NCBI GenBank assembly: GCA_945865705.1
Contig: CAMBEY010000054.1
Span: 1 to 12,741, forward strand
DNA length: 12,741 bases
Reading direction: 5' to 3'
DNA from: Candidatus Sulfopaludibacter sp. SbA3
GTDB lineage: Bacteria > Acidobacteriota > Terriglobia > 2-12-FULL-54-10
Below the pieces are notes generated by a model, which made no database searches, was not told the origin of the DNA, and was given only the letters and a program-made list of their open reading frames with translations. A program made the translations under genes and the position numbers. This document shows, piece after piece, positions 6,574 to 12,741 of the stretch; within the stretch, counting starts at the first letter, position 1; the number at the start of each line of letters is the position of its first letter.

Positions 6574-7989
6574 ATGCTGCGCTTTTACAATACGCTCACC
6601 GCACGCACCGAGGATTTTATTCCTCTGGAGGACCGCAAGGTGCGCATGTACATCTGCGGGCCGACGGTGTATGGCTTCGCGCATATCGGCAATTTCCGCA
6701 CCTTCTTGTTTGGCGACATACTACGCCGCCACATCCGCCACAGCGGCTACGAACTGCTGCACGTGATGAACATCACTGACGTGGACGACAAGACCATTCG
6801 CAACTCCATTGCCGCGGGTCTCTCGTTGCGCGAATTCACCGACCAGTATATTGCCGCGTTCCATGAGGATTGCCAGCGTTTGCGCCTGGAGCAGCCCGAG
6901 CTGGTGGTGCGCGCCACCGATCACATTCAGGAGATGGCCCACGCTATCAAGCAGCTTCAGGACAAGGGCTTCACCTACACCAGCGAAGGGTCAATCTATT
7001 ACCGCATTGCCAACTTTGCGAATTACGGCAAACTCTCGAAGATCGACGTAGAAGGAATGATGGCCGGGGCGCGAGTCGATAACGACGAGTATGAGAAGGC
7101 GGATGCGCGGGACTTCGTTCTCTGGAAAGCGCCGAAGGAAGGCGAGCCGTTCTGGGAGACCGAAATTGGCCCGGGACGTCCGGGGTGGCATATCGAGTGC
7201 TCCGTGATGGCCGGCAAATATCTCGGCGACACATTTGACATTCACGCCGGCGGGGTCGATCTGGCGTTCCCGCATCATGAGAATGAGATTGCCCAGTCCG
7301 AGGCGCTCACCGGCAAACAGTTTGTGCGCTACTGGCTGCACGCCGAGCATCTGTTGGTGGATGGCCAGAAGATGTCGAAGTCGCTCGGCAATTTCTACAC
7401 GCTGCGCGACCTGCTCGACAAGGGCTATTCGGCGGAGTCGATTCGTTATCTGCTGTCCTCCGTCCCTTATCGCAAGCAGTTGAACTTTACGTTGGAAGGG
7501 CTCCGGCAGGCATCAGCGGCGATTGAGCGTCTGCGTAACTTTCGTTTTCGCTTGGCCAATTCGGATATTCCCGAGGGTGTTCATACGGAAATTCAGGCGA
7601 AGGCAGCGGCATTCCCCTCCGCGATGCGTGATGCGCTCGACGATGATCTGAATACGGCGGCGGCGCACGGTGCGCTGTTCGAGCTGGTGCGCGATGCCAA
7701 TACGGCGATCGACGCGGGTCAACTCCGCAAGAGCAATGTTGCCGGGCTGCTTGCGGCGATTGACGAATGGAACATCATCTTTGACGTGATGCCGCTCGAG
7801 TCCGGGATCGGGGCGGGGAATTCGAATGGCCGGTTGAGCCCGGAGCAAGTGGAGGCCAAGCTCGCCGCACGAGTAGACGCGCGCAAGCAGCGGCAGTTCG
7901 CGCTCGCCGACCAGATCCGCGATGAGCTCATCGAGGCCGGCATTATTATTGAAGATTCAAAAGGCGGATCGCGCTGGCGTTACAAGTGA
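6574..7989 (+). CDS. cysS: Cysteinyl-tRNA synthetase
   Basis: The product charges tRNA-Cys with cysteine in the cytoplasm. Counted from the ATG at 6574 it has 471 residues, about the usual length, and its landmarks fall at the same numbers as in the E. coli enzyme. Zinc ligands are Cys28 (MYICGPTVYG), Cys209 (GWHIECS), His234 and Glu238 (FPHHENE). The class I signatures are HIGN (37-40) and KMSKS (266-270). The frame stays open upstream to an ATG at 6412, but that stretch crosses the promoter, the palindromic repeats and a hairpin and encodes no known domain. The family's MLxxxNTLT beginning also starts at 6574. Codon use and frame are regular throughout. yraN follows after about 50 bp and galT after that, so the three may share a transcript. 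Confidence 0.97.
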   Translation: MLRFYNTLTARTEDFIPLEDRKVRMYICGPTVYGFAHIGNFRTFLFGDILRRHIRHSGYELLHVMNITDVDDKTIRNSIAAGLSLREFTDQYIAAFHEDCQRLRLEQPELVVRATDHIQEMAHAIKQLQDKGFTYTSEGSIYYRIANFANYGKLSKIDVEGMMAGARVDNDEYEKADARDFVLWKAPKEGEPFWETEIGPGRPGWHIECSVMAGKYLGDTFDIHAGGVDLAFPHHENEIAQSEALTGKQFVRYWLHAEHLLVDGQKMSKSLGNFYTLRDLLDKGYSAESIRYLLSSVPYRKQLNFTLEGLRQASAAIERLRNFRFRLANSDIPEGVHTEIQAKAAAFPSAMRDALDDDLNTAAAHGALFELVRDANTAIDAGQLRKSNVAGLLAAIDEWNIIFDVMPLESGIGAGNSNGRLSPEQVEAKLAARVDARKQRQFALADQIRDELIEAGIIIEDSKGGSRWRYK

Positions 7990-8039
7990 TTGGATGCCTG
8001 AGCGGTAGCTGAATCGTGTGAGCGGATTGGAATTTGCAG

Positions 8040-8498
8040 ATGCCGTTAGCGATCTCACCTGCAAGATTGTGGCGAAAAATGGTTCGCGCCGCCTCGCTCG
8101 CGAACTTGCGTCGAACGGGCTCGACCACCGCGAAAGCCCGGCTGGGTCGGGCAGGCGAAGAAGCGGCCTACTGGCATCTTCGTGAGCATGGCTTCGTGAT
8201 GGTCGCGCGCAATTATCGTCCGGAAGGATTAAAGGGCGAGATTGATCTGATCGGCTGGGACGGCGGCACATTGGTATTTGTGGAAGTAAAGTCGCGCAGC
8301 CGTACCGATATACAAGCTCCCGAAGCCGCTGTGGATCGTGCCAAGCAAGGCCATGTGCTGGCAGCGGCGCGACAGTACCGGCACCAGGCGCGGCAGGAAT
8401 CGGCTCCGGTTCGATTTGATATTGTCAGCGTCGAGTATTCCAATGAGAACGCCACGGACGCGCCGCGCATTCAACATCTCCGCGAAGCTTTCCGATAG
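8040..8498 (+). CDS. yraN: YraN family protein (UPF0102), predicted endonuclease-like fold
   Basis: The product is a small UPF0102/YraN protein of 152 residues from the chosen start. The family core is visible: GRAGEEAAYWHLREHG (about residues 37-52), then GEIDLIGWDGGTLVFVEVK (66-84). The spacing of acidic residues and EVK resembles the PD-(D/E)XK nuclease core. The family's role is not firmly known; it is often found near rnhB or 16S methylation genes and is suspected to act on nucleic acids. The start is uncertain. A TTG at 8034 and ATGs at 8040 and 8079 are all in frame. I chose 8040 because a GGA lies 8 nt upstream, but the conserved part begins only about 33 residues later, so 8079 is possible and closer to the usual length of about 120 residues. 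The extra N-terminus is basic and not conserved as far as I can tell. Confidence 0.85.
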   Translation: MPLAISPARLWRKMVRAASLANLRRTGSTTAKARLGRAGEEAAYWHLREHGFVMVARNYRPEGLKGEIDLIGWDGGTLVFVEVKSRSRTDIQAPEAAVDRAKQGHVLAAARQYRHQARQESAPVRFDIVSVEYSNENATDAPRIQHLREAFR

Positions 8499-8529
8499 AT
8501 CAAGAGAGAATCAGCTGTAGGGAGTTTCC

Positions 8530-9531
8530 TTGCCTGAGTTGCGCAAAGACCCCATCACTGGACGCTGGGTGATCATCGCCACGGAGCGCGCCAAGCGGCC
8601 CACGGATTTTCTGCGCGAGCCCTCCGCCCACGCTCACGGAGGCTTCTGCCCATTCTGCCCCGGCAATGAGGCGAAGACGCCGTCGGAAATTCTGGCCTAT
8701 CGCGGGAATGGCTCCACGCCCAATTCGACGGGATGGACCGTGCGCGTAATCCCCAATAAATTTCCGGCGCTGGGCATCGAAGGCGACTTGGGTCGCATGG
8801 GTGAAGGACTGTTTGACAAAATGAACGGAGTGGGTGCCCATGAAGTGATTATCGAAACGCCCGAGCACGAAGGCACCTTCAGCCGGCTTACTGAAAAAGG
8901 GTTGGAAGATGTGCTCTGGGCATATCGCGACCGCATTGTGGACCTGCGCAAGGACCGCCGCTTCCGCTATATTTTAATTTTTAAGAATCACGGCGAAGCG
9001 GCCGGCGCGTCGCTGGAGCACCCGCATTCTCAGTTGATCGCTCTGCCCATTGTGCCCATTCGCGTGCGCGAGGAAGTGGATGGCGCCAAGCAGTATTACT
9101 CGCTCAAGGAGCGTTGCATCTTCTGCGACATGATCCGCCAGGAGATGGATTCCAAGGTGCGCGTAGTGGATGAAAACGAAAGCTTCGTAGTCATCGAGCC
9201 CTATGCGCCGCGCTTCCCCTTTGAGACATGGATATTGCCCAAGGTGCATGAGTCGCATTATGAAAATGGGCAGATGCGCGAGTTTCAGAATCTGTCGCGA
9301 GCATTGAAGAAGCTGGTCTCGCAGATGGACCAGGTGCTGGAACGGCCTGCCTACAATATGGTCTTACACACCTCACCCGTGCAGGAACAGACCAGCGCGC
9401 ACTATCACTGGCACATAGAACTGATGCCGAAGCTGACCCGCGTCGCGGGCTTCGAGTGGGGTACCGGGTTCTACATCAACCCTACCCCGCCGGAAGAGGC
9501 CGCGCAGTTTCTGCGCAACGCCGAGATTTAA
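8530..9531 (+). CDS. galT: Galactose-1-phosphate uridylyltransferase family protein
   Basis: The 333-residue product belongs to the GalT branch of the HIT superfamily, which swaps UMP between UDP-glucose and galactose 1-phosphate through a uridylyl-histidine. The active-site motif is HPHSQ (164-168), with His166 as nucleophile; a Ser stands where GalT proteins usually have Gly. Zinc ligands line up as Cys40 and Cys43 (FCPFC), His104 and His164. A second pair, Cys196 and Cys199 (RCIFCD), opens the C-terminal half, which ends with HYHWHIELMP (291-300). The start is TTG at 8530 with GGGAG 5 nt upstream, and the product opens with PELRKDPITGRWVIIA, as in homologues. No other Leloir-pathway gene is near, so an ADP-glucose phosphorylase-like activity, known among close relatives, cannot be ruled out. 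It starts 31 bp after yraN. Confidence 0.88.
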   Translation: MPELRKDPITGRWVIIATERAKRPTDFLREPSAHAHGGFCPFCPGNEAKTPSEILAYRGNGSTPNSTGWTVRVIPNKFPALGIEGDLGRMGEGLFDKMNGVGAHEVIIETPEHEGTFSRLTEKGLEDVLWAYRDRIVDLRKDRRFRYILIFKNHGEAAGASLEHPHSQLIALPIVPIRVREEVDGAKQYYSLKERCIFCDMIRQEMDSKVRVVDENESFVVIEPYAPRFPFETWILPKVHESHYENGQMREFQNLSRALKKLVSQMDQVLERPAYNMVLHTSPVQEQTSAHYHWHIELMPKLTRVAGFEWGTGFYINPTPPEEAAQFLRNAEI

Positions 9532-9832
9532 TGTTTGGATATCGTCGATTCACTAAGTCCGTCCCGGCCAAAATCCATTGGAAGATGCTTGATCTGGCGA
9601 ACCATGGTGCCTAGCCTTTGGGATTCTCGACCGATTTTCACACTTGGTTTCTAACTCCTCAAATAAATAGGTATGGGTCAGGTTGATTTTTTCTGCGAGG
9701 GATTCAGGTTGACAACGTTATTTCACGGTCAGGAAATTTCAAACTGAGCCACTACTATAGATACACCTGTGCCTGCCTTACTGTGAAAATAGGTTAGGAT
9801 AGAGTGTTTGGGTGTGAGGAATTGACGGCTGC
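9532..9832. other. Intergenic stretch between galT and thrB, AT-richer than its surroundings
   Basis: No gene was found in these 301 bp. The composition is visibly more AT-rich than the flanking genes. The 9-mer TCAGGTTGA occurs at 9678-9686 and again at 9704-9712, and a third, partial GTCAGG follows at 9728. A TTGACA at 9709-9714 lacks a good -10 box at 16-18 bp, and TATAGA at 9756-9761 lacks a -35, so the thrB promoter is not resolved. There is no convincing terminator hairpin after galT. Confidence 0.6.
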
Positions 9833-10771
9833 ATGGAACCATTTCGTGAAATCCGAGTGCGGGTTCCGGCCTCCAGCGCGAATCTGGGGCCGGGCTTTGA
9901 CGCGCTGGGTCTTGCCTTGGGCCTTCACCTGCGCTGCACGTTGCGACCCTCGTCTCAAGGATTGCGGATTGTTCCGCAGGGAGCGGCTTCGGAAGGCATT
10001 CCCGCTGATGCCAGCAACCTGATCTGGAGAATATTTTCCAAGCTGGCTGGGCCGGAGGTGGGACAGAACTTTGAATTGGTGATTGAGAATGATATTCCAC
10101 TCGGTCGCGGCTTAGGCAGCAGTGCCGCCGCCGTTCTCGCCGGGCTGGCTATGGCCATTGAACTGAAGGGTGGAGGCGGCGAAGGACAGACGCGGCAGAA
10201 CCTGATCGAGCGGGCGACGGAGATCGAGGGGCATCCCGATAACGCCGCTGCTGCCGTGATGGGTGGCTTCGTGGCCAGTTGTCAGACGGAGTCCGGAAGC
10301 GTGTTGGCGCTACCCTGCGCAGCGCCGCGAACATTCGAGGCGCTGCTGGTGATCCCGCAGTTCCAGCTTTCCACCGAATCGGCCCGCGCCGCTCTGCCGG
10401 GGCAGTACTCGCGCAAGGACGCCGTGTTTAATGTGCAGCGCGTGGCGCTGCTGCTGGCCGCGTTGCAGAATGGACGAATTGAACTTTTGGGCGAAGCCAT
10501 GCGCGACCGCATCCATCAGCCGTATCGTGCCCCGCTGGTGCCGGGCTTCGAGGAAATACTCAAGTTGCGAAATATCCCGGGGCTGCTGGCGACGGCGTTG
10601 AGTGGGGCGGGCCCCAGCGTGCTGGCGTTTTGCCAACCGCTGGCCGGCGACTCCGCACAGGACGCACCTGCTGCCGCCATCCAGGACTGCTTCAGGAAGA
10701 ATAATGTGGAATCAAGCGCCGTGCGGCTGCCGATAGATCATGATGGCATCGTCATTGAGAGGAACTCGTAA
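9833..10771 (+). CDS. thrB: Homoserine kinase
   Basis: The product phosphorylates homoserine to O-phosphohomoserine, the step before threonine synthase. It has 312 residues, a normal length for this GHMP kinase. The three family motifs are present in order: RVPASSANLGPGFDALGLAL (10-29), the ATP-binding loop PLGRGLGSSAAA (89-100) and the C-terminal LSGAGPSVLAF (256-266). EGHPDNAAA (132-140) is typical of homoserine kinase rather than of mevalonate-pathway relatives. The ATG at 9833 has GAGGA 12 nt upstream, a rather long spacing. The nearest upstream in-frame codons lead straight into a stop, so no longer start is likely. The gene ends 5 bp before thrC, and the two are clearly an operon. No attenuator or leader peptide rich in threonine or isoleucine codons was found upstream. 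Confidence 0.95.
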   Translation: MEPFREIRVRVPASSANLGPGFDALGLALGLHLRCTLRPSSQGLRIVPQGAASEGIPADASNLIWRIFSKLAGPEVGQNFELVIENDIPLGRGLGSSAAAVLAGLAMAIELKGGGGEGQTRQNLIERATEIEGHPDNAAAAVMGGFVASCQTESGSVLALPCAAPRTFEALLVIPQFQLSTESARAALPGQYSRKDAVFNVQRVALLLAALQNGRIELLGEAMRDRIHQPYRAPLVPGFEEILKLRNIPGLLATALSGAGPSVLAFCQPLAGDSAQDAPAAAIQDCFRKNNVESSAVRLPIDHDGIVIERNS

Positions 10772-10776
10772 CTTCC

Positions 10777-12186
10777 GTGGACTCACCTGTGTCTCCCAGC
10801 CAATCGGCACCGATGCCTAGAGTTTCGTCGGATCGCCCCAGCGGACACCTGCGCTGCATTGAAACCTCCTGCGCTGCCACGTATTCGCTCGACGACACGC
10901 GCTCGGAGTGCGCCAACTGCGGCAACCTGCTCGATGTGATCTACGAACACGCCGCCGATCCGGAGGCGCTCAAACGGCTGTGGCGTGAGCGCAAGATGTC
11001 GCTCGATCCACGCGACCTGAGCGGCGTCTGGCGCTTCCGCGAGATCATTCCATTCCTGCGTGAGCAGGATCAGGTTGTAACGTTGCGGGAAGGGAACACG
11101 CCGATCATTGAGTCGAAGCACGCCGCCGCCTATGCCGGTCTCGACTCCATCGGCTTCAAGCATCAGGGCTTCAACCCCACCGGATCGTTCAAAGATAACG
11201 GGATGACGGCGGGCGTCACCAAAGCCCTGAACCTGGGGCGCAAGATTGTTGCATGCGTCAGCACGGGAAACACTTCGGCATCGCTGGCGGCCTATGCCTC
11301 CTATGGCGGGCTGCATGCAGTGATTTTTATTCCCGCCGGCCAGATCGCCGCGGGCAAGCTGGCTCAGTCGCTGGAGTACGGCGCCATCACCATTCAGGTG
11401 GAGGCCAATTTCGACGGGACATGGAAAGTCGTGTCGCAGTTCGTCGAGCAGGCTGGCGTCTATCTGATGAACTCGGTGAATCCCTATCGCATTGAGGGAC
11501 AGAAGACCATCGTTGTGGAGACCATGGAGCGGCTCAATTGGGAACCGCCGGACTGGATCGTGCTGCCGGGCGGCAATCTTGGTAACTCCTCGGCCTTCGG
11601 CAAAGGGCTGCGCGAGATGCTGGCGATGGGTCTGATCAAACGAATGCCGCGCCTGGCCATTATTCAGGCCGAAGGTTCGGCGCCGCTCTACCATCTCTTG
11701 AACAAAGCCCGCGCTGAGGGCCGCGCGCCGCTGAGTTATCCCGCGCCAATCGTCGCTGATCCCAGGACGCTGGCCACTGCGATCAAAATTGGGGCTCCGG
11801 TTTCCTGGCGCAAGGCGCTACGCGAATTAGAAGCCACCAACGGGGTATGCGAATCTGTAAGCGAGCAGGAGATTGCCGACGCCAAGGCTGTCATCGGTCA
11901 AGCGGGCATCGGCTGCGAACCGGCTTCTGCCGCCAGCCTGGCGGGAGCCAGGAAGTTAGTCGCCGCCGGAATTATCAAGCCTTCGGAGCGTGTGATTGGA
12001 GTCCTCACCGGCAACATGCTGAAGGATCCCATGTACTCACTGGCGTACCACGAGGGAACGCTGTCCACTCACGACGCGGACGGCGACCGGCGCATTGTGC
12101 CGCGTTTTCCCAATCGTCCCGTTGTGGTGCCTCCCGATCCCGCCGCGATCATGAAAGCGCTGGAATCGGTTCGCCAGCGGGGCTAG
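10777..12186 (+). CDS. thrC: Threonine synthase with N-terminal zinc-ribbon-like segment
   Basis: The product is a PLP-dependent fold-type II enzyme that converts O-phosphohomoserine to threonine. The PLP lysine is Lys139 in NPTGSFKDNGMT, and the cofactor phosphate loop is the GGNLGN of LPGGNLGNSSAFG (about 263-275). VSTGNTSASLAAYAS and GVLTGNMLKDP are also family-typical. Near the N-terminus, Cys27, Cys32, Cys45 and Cys48 form a four-cysteine cluster like the short zinc ribbon of many bacterial and archaeal threonine synthases, but with four residues instead of two in the first pair. I took GTG at 10777, 469 residues; GAGAGGA lies 13 nt upstream, inside the end of thrB. An in-frame ATG at 10813 has no ribosome site but would still keep the cysteines, so the first 12 residues are uncertain. 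Confidence 0.95.
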   Translation: MDSPVSPSQSAPMPRVSSDRPSGHLRCIETSCAATYSLDDTRSECANCGNLLDVIYEHAADPEALKRLWRERKMSLDPRDLSGVWRFREIIPFLREQDQVVTLREGNTPIIESKHAAAYAGLDSIGFKHQGFNPTGSFKDNGMTAGVTKALNLGRKIVACVSTGNTSASLAAYASYGGLHAVIFIPAGQIAAGKLAQSLEYGAITIQVEANFDGTWKVVSQFVEQAGVYLMNSVNPYRIEGQKTIVVETMERLNWEPPDWIVLPGGNLGNSSAFGKGLREMLAMGLIKRMPRLAIIQAEGSAPLYHLLNKARAEGRAPLSYPAPIVADPRTLATAIKIGAPVSWRKALRELEATNGVCESVSEQEIADAKAVIGQAGIGCEPASAASLAGARKLVAAGIIKPSERVIGVLTGNMLKDPMYSLAYHEGTLSTHDADGDRRIVPRFPNRPVVVPPDPAAIMKALESVRQRG

Positions 12187-12209
12187 CCCGTGTGCATAAG
12201 AGGTGATTC

Positions 12210-12541
12210 ATGTCGAGTGTTCGGTTGGTGAACATGAAGTTCAAGCCTGGCAAGAAGCAGATCTGGCTGGATTGGTGCGAGCAGTTAAAGAGCCGAAGCA
12301 ATGAAGTGATAGAGACGCTCAGAAATGAGGGGGGTCTTGTCGGAAGCCTGCTTTCTCGGACAGGTAAGGAGAAACACTTTTTTACTTTATGGAAGTTGAA
12401 GACTTGGAAAAGGCGAAGGCGGCATTTCAAGACAGCCGGTTTAAGATTGATAGTGAGCACCGCGGGGCAATTTTAGAGAGCCTGGAGAAAGGAGAAGCGC
12501 TAACCCCACTCTTCCATTTTCAAAACAGGGTTTCCAATTAG
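12210..12541 (+). pseudogene. Small DUF6176-like protein gene, split by a one-base frameshift in a T6 run
   Basis: A small gene starts at ATG 12210 behind an excellent ribosome site (AAGAGGTGA). Its first 58 codons encode MKFKPGKKQIWLDWCEQL and then VIETLRNEGGLVGSLL, which resembles the start of DUF6176 proteins of unknown function. After the six T at 12378-12383 this frame gives a basic, unlikely tail ending at 12476. Moving back one base after the T run gives YFMEVEDLEKAKAAFQDS and then KIDSEHRGAI, the expected second half, which ends at TAG 12539-12541. The joined product would have 110 residues, the family size. One extra T would restore the frame, so this could be a real mutation, a sequencing error or ribosomal slippage. 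The family name is from memory and is less certain than the frameshift. It follows thrC by 23 bp. Confidence 0.7.
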
Positions 12542-12637
12542 CCCACCACCCGCTATTTCAACAAGCTGCCAGACGGTCCTATGAGTCCCACTAGGACGGT
12601 AAGCTAAAAATAACCTCCTGATTTTCTAATATCCTTC

Positions 12638-12741
12638 TCACCGCAATCCGATAGAAACTTTGAGCAAGGCCATAAAACGGTTCAAGTCCGTTTCGGTCGC
12701 CTTGCCGCAATCATTGCAGTTGGTTGCATCTGTATGGGAGA
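12638..12741 (-). CDS. Possible C-terminus of an unknown protein entering from the right edge
   Basis: From the right edge the minus strand is open for about 33 codons to a TGA at 12638-12640. The translation contains NCNDCGK followed by TDLNRFMALLKVSIGLR, that is, a CxxC pair and an amphipathic end that look protein-like. The overlapping plus frame is also open over most of this stretch, so coding on this strand is not proven. No family was recognised. Confidence 0.3.
   Translation of the reverse strand, partial: SHTDATNCNDCGKATETDLNRFMALLKVSIGLR

Noticed and set aside
9528..9605. A 25-codon ORF on the minus strand (ATG at 9605) overlapping the galT stop
   Set aside because: It is short, has no well-placed ribosome site and no recognisable motif. 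It could be a fragment of something older, but nothing supports a gene.
9709..9737. A promoter for thrB based on a perfect TTGACA
   Set aside because: At 16-18 bp spacing the -10 region reads AGGAAATT, with no TATAAT-like hexamer, so the box alone is not enough.
10783..11694. A 303-codon open frame antisense to thrC
   Set aside because: It is a shadow of the GC-rich thrC codons: no ribosome site, no family resemblance, and thrC itself is certain.
12180..12189. The palindrome GGGCTAGCCC over the thrC stop codon as a terminator
   Set aside because: It has no loop and no T-run after it, so it is a perfect palindrome without a realistic RNA hairpin.
12576..12597. GTCCTA...TAGGAC inverted repeat as a terminator of the small gene
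   Set aside because: The stem is only 6 bp (8 with a bulge) and is followed by an A-rich, not T-rich, tract on the plus strand.
12676..12700. A tRNA gene, suggested by AACGG-TTCAAGT-CCGTT
   Set aside because: The T-arm is perfect, but no 5' acceptor strand matching TCGGTCG, no D-arm and no anticodon arm lie at the required distance upstream.

Overview
The window is a GC-rich (roughly 58-60 % by eye) piece of bacterial chromosome with tightly packed housekeeping and metabolic genes. The best guess for the source is an Acidobacteriota genome. This rests on two short dispersed palindromic repeats: a unit near 767-796 that reads GTCATCCTGAGCG... on the minus strand, and the GCAGGCATTCCTGCCTGC / GGACAGG...CCTGTCC hairpin pair at 6428-6490. 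I remember both as common in acidobacterial genomes, where they often create false ORFs. The assignment is an inference and could not be checked here.

Layout. From 6325 down to 1 the genes lie on the minus strand. In transcription order they are ribBA (riboflavin; its GTP cyclohydrolase II half looks degenerate), sppA (signal peptide peptidase, 26 bp after ribBA), an enoyl-CoA hydratase/isomerase, a complete aldehyde dehydrogenase, and a second aldehyde dehydrogenase that runs off the left edge. A hairpin between the two dehydrogenases may be a terminator. The divergent gap 6326-6573 holds a perfect minus-strand -10 box for ribBA, a block of palindromic repeats, and a well-formed sigma70-type promoter for cysS. 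From 6574 to the right the genes lie on the plus strand: cysS (cysteinyl-tRNA synthetase), yraN (UPF0102) and galT close together; about 300 bp of AT-richer non-coding DNA; then thrB and thrC (homoserine kinase and threonine synthase, 5 bp apart); then a small gene resembling DUF6176 that is split by a one-base frameshift in a T6 run. The last 200 bp are mostly unexplained, with a possible protein C-terminus entering on the minus strand.

How the genes work together. thrB-thrC carry out the last two steps of threonine synthesis from homoserine. The hydratase and the two dehydrogenases look like a small catabolic (acyl-CoA/aldehyde) set, substrate unknown. The rest are housekeeping functions. 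I see no CRISPR array, phage, integrase, complete insertion sequence, rRNA or tRNA. No wholly new multi-gene system is evident. The items most worth a second look are the altered RibBA, the frameshifted small gene, and the repeat/promoter/hairpin arrangement in front of cysS.
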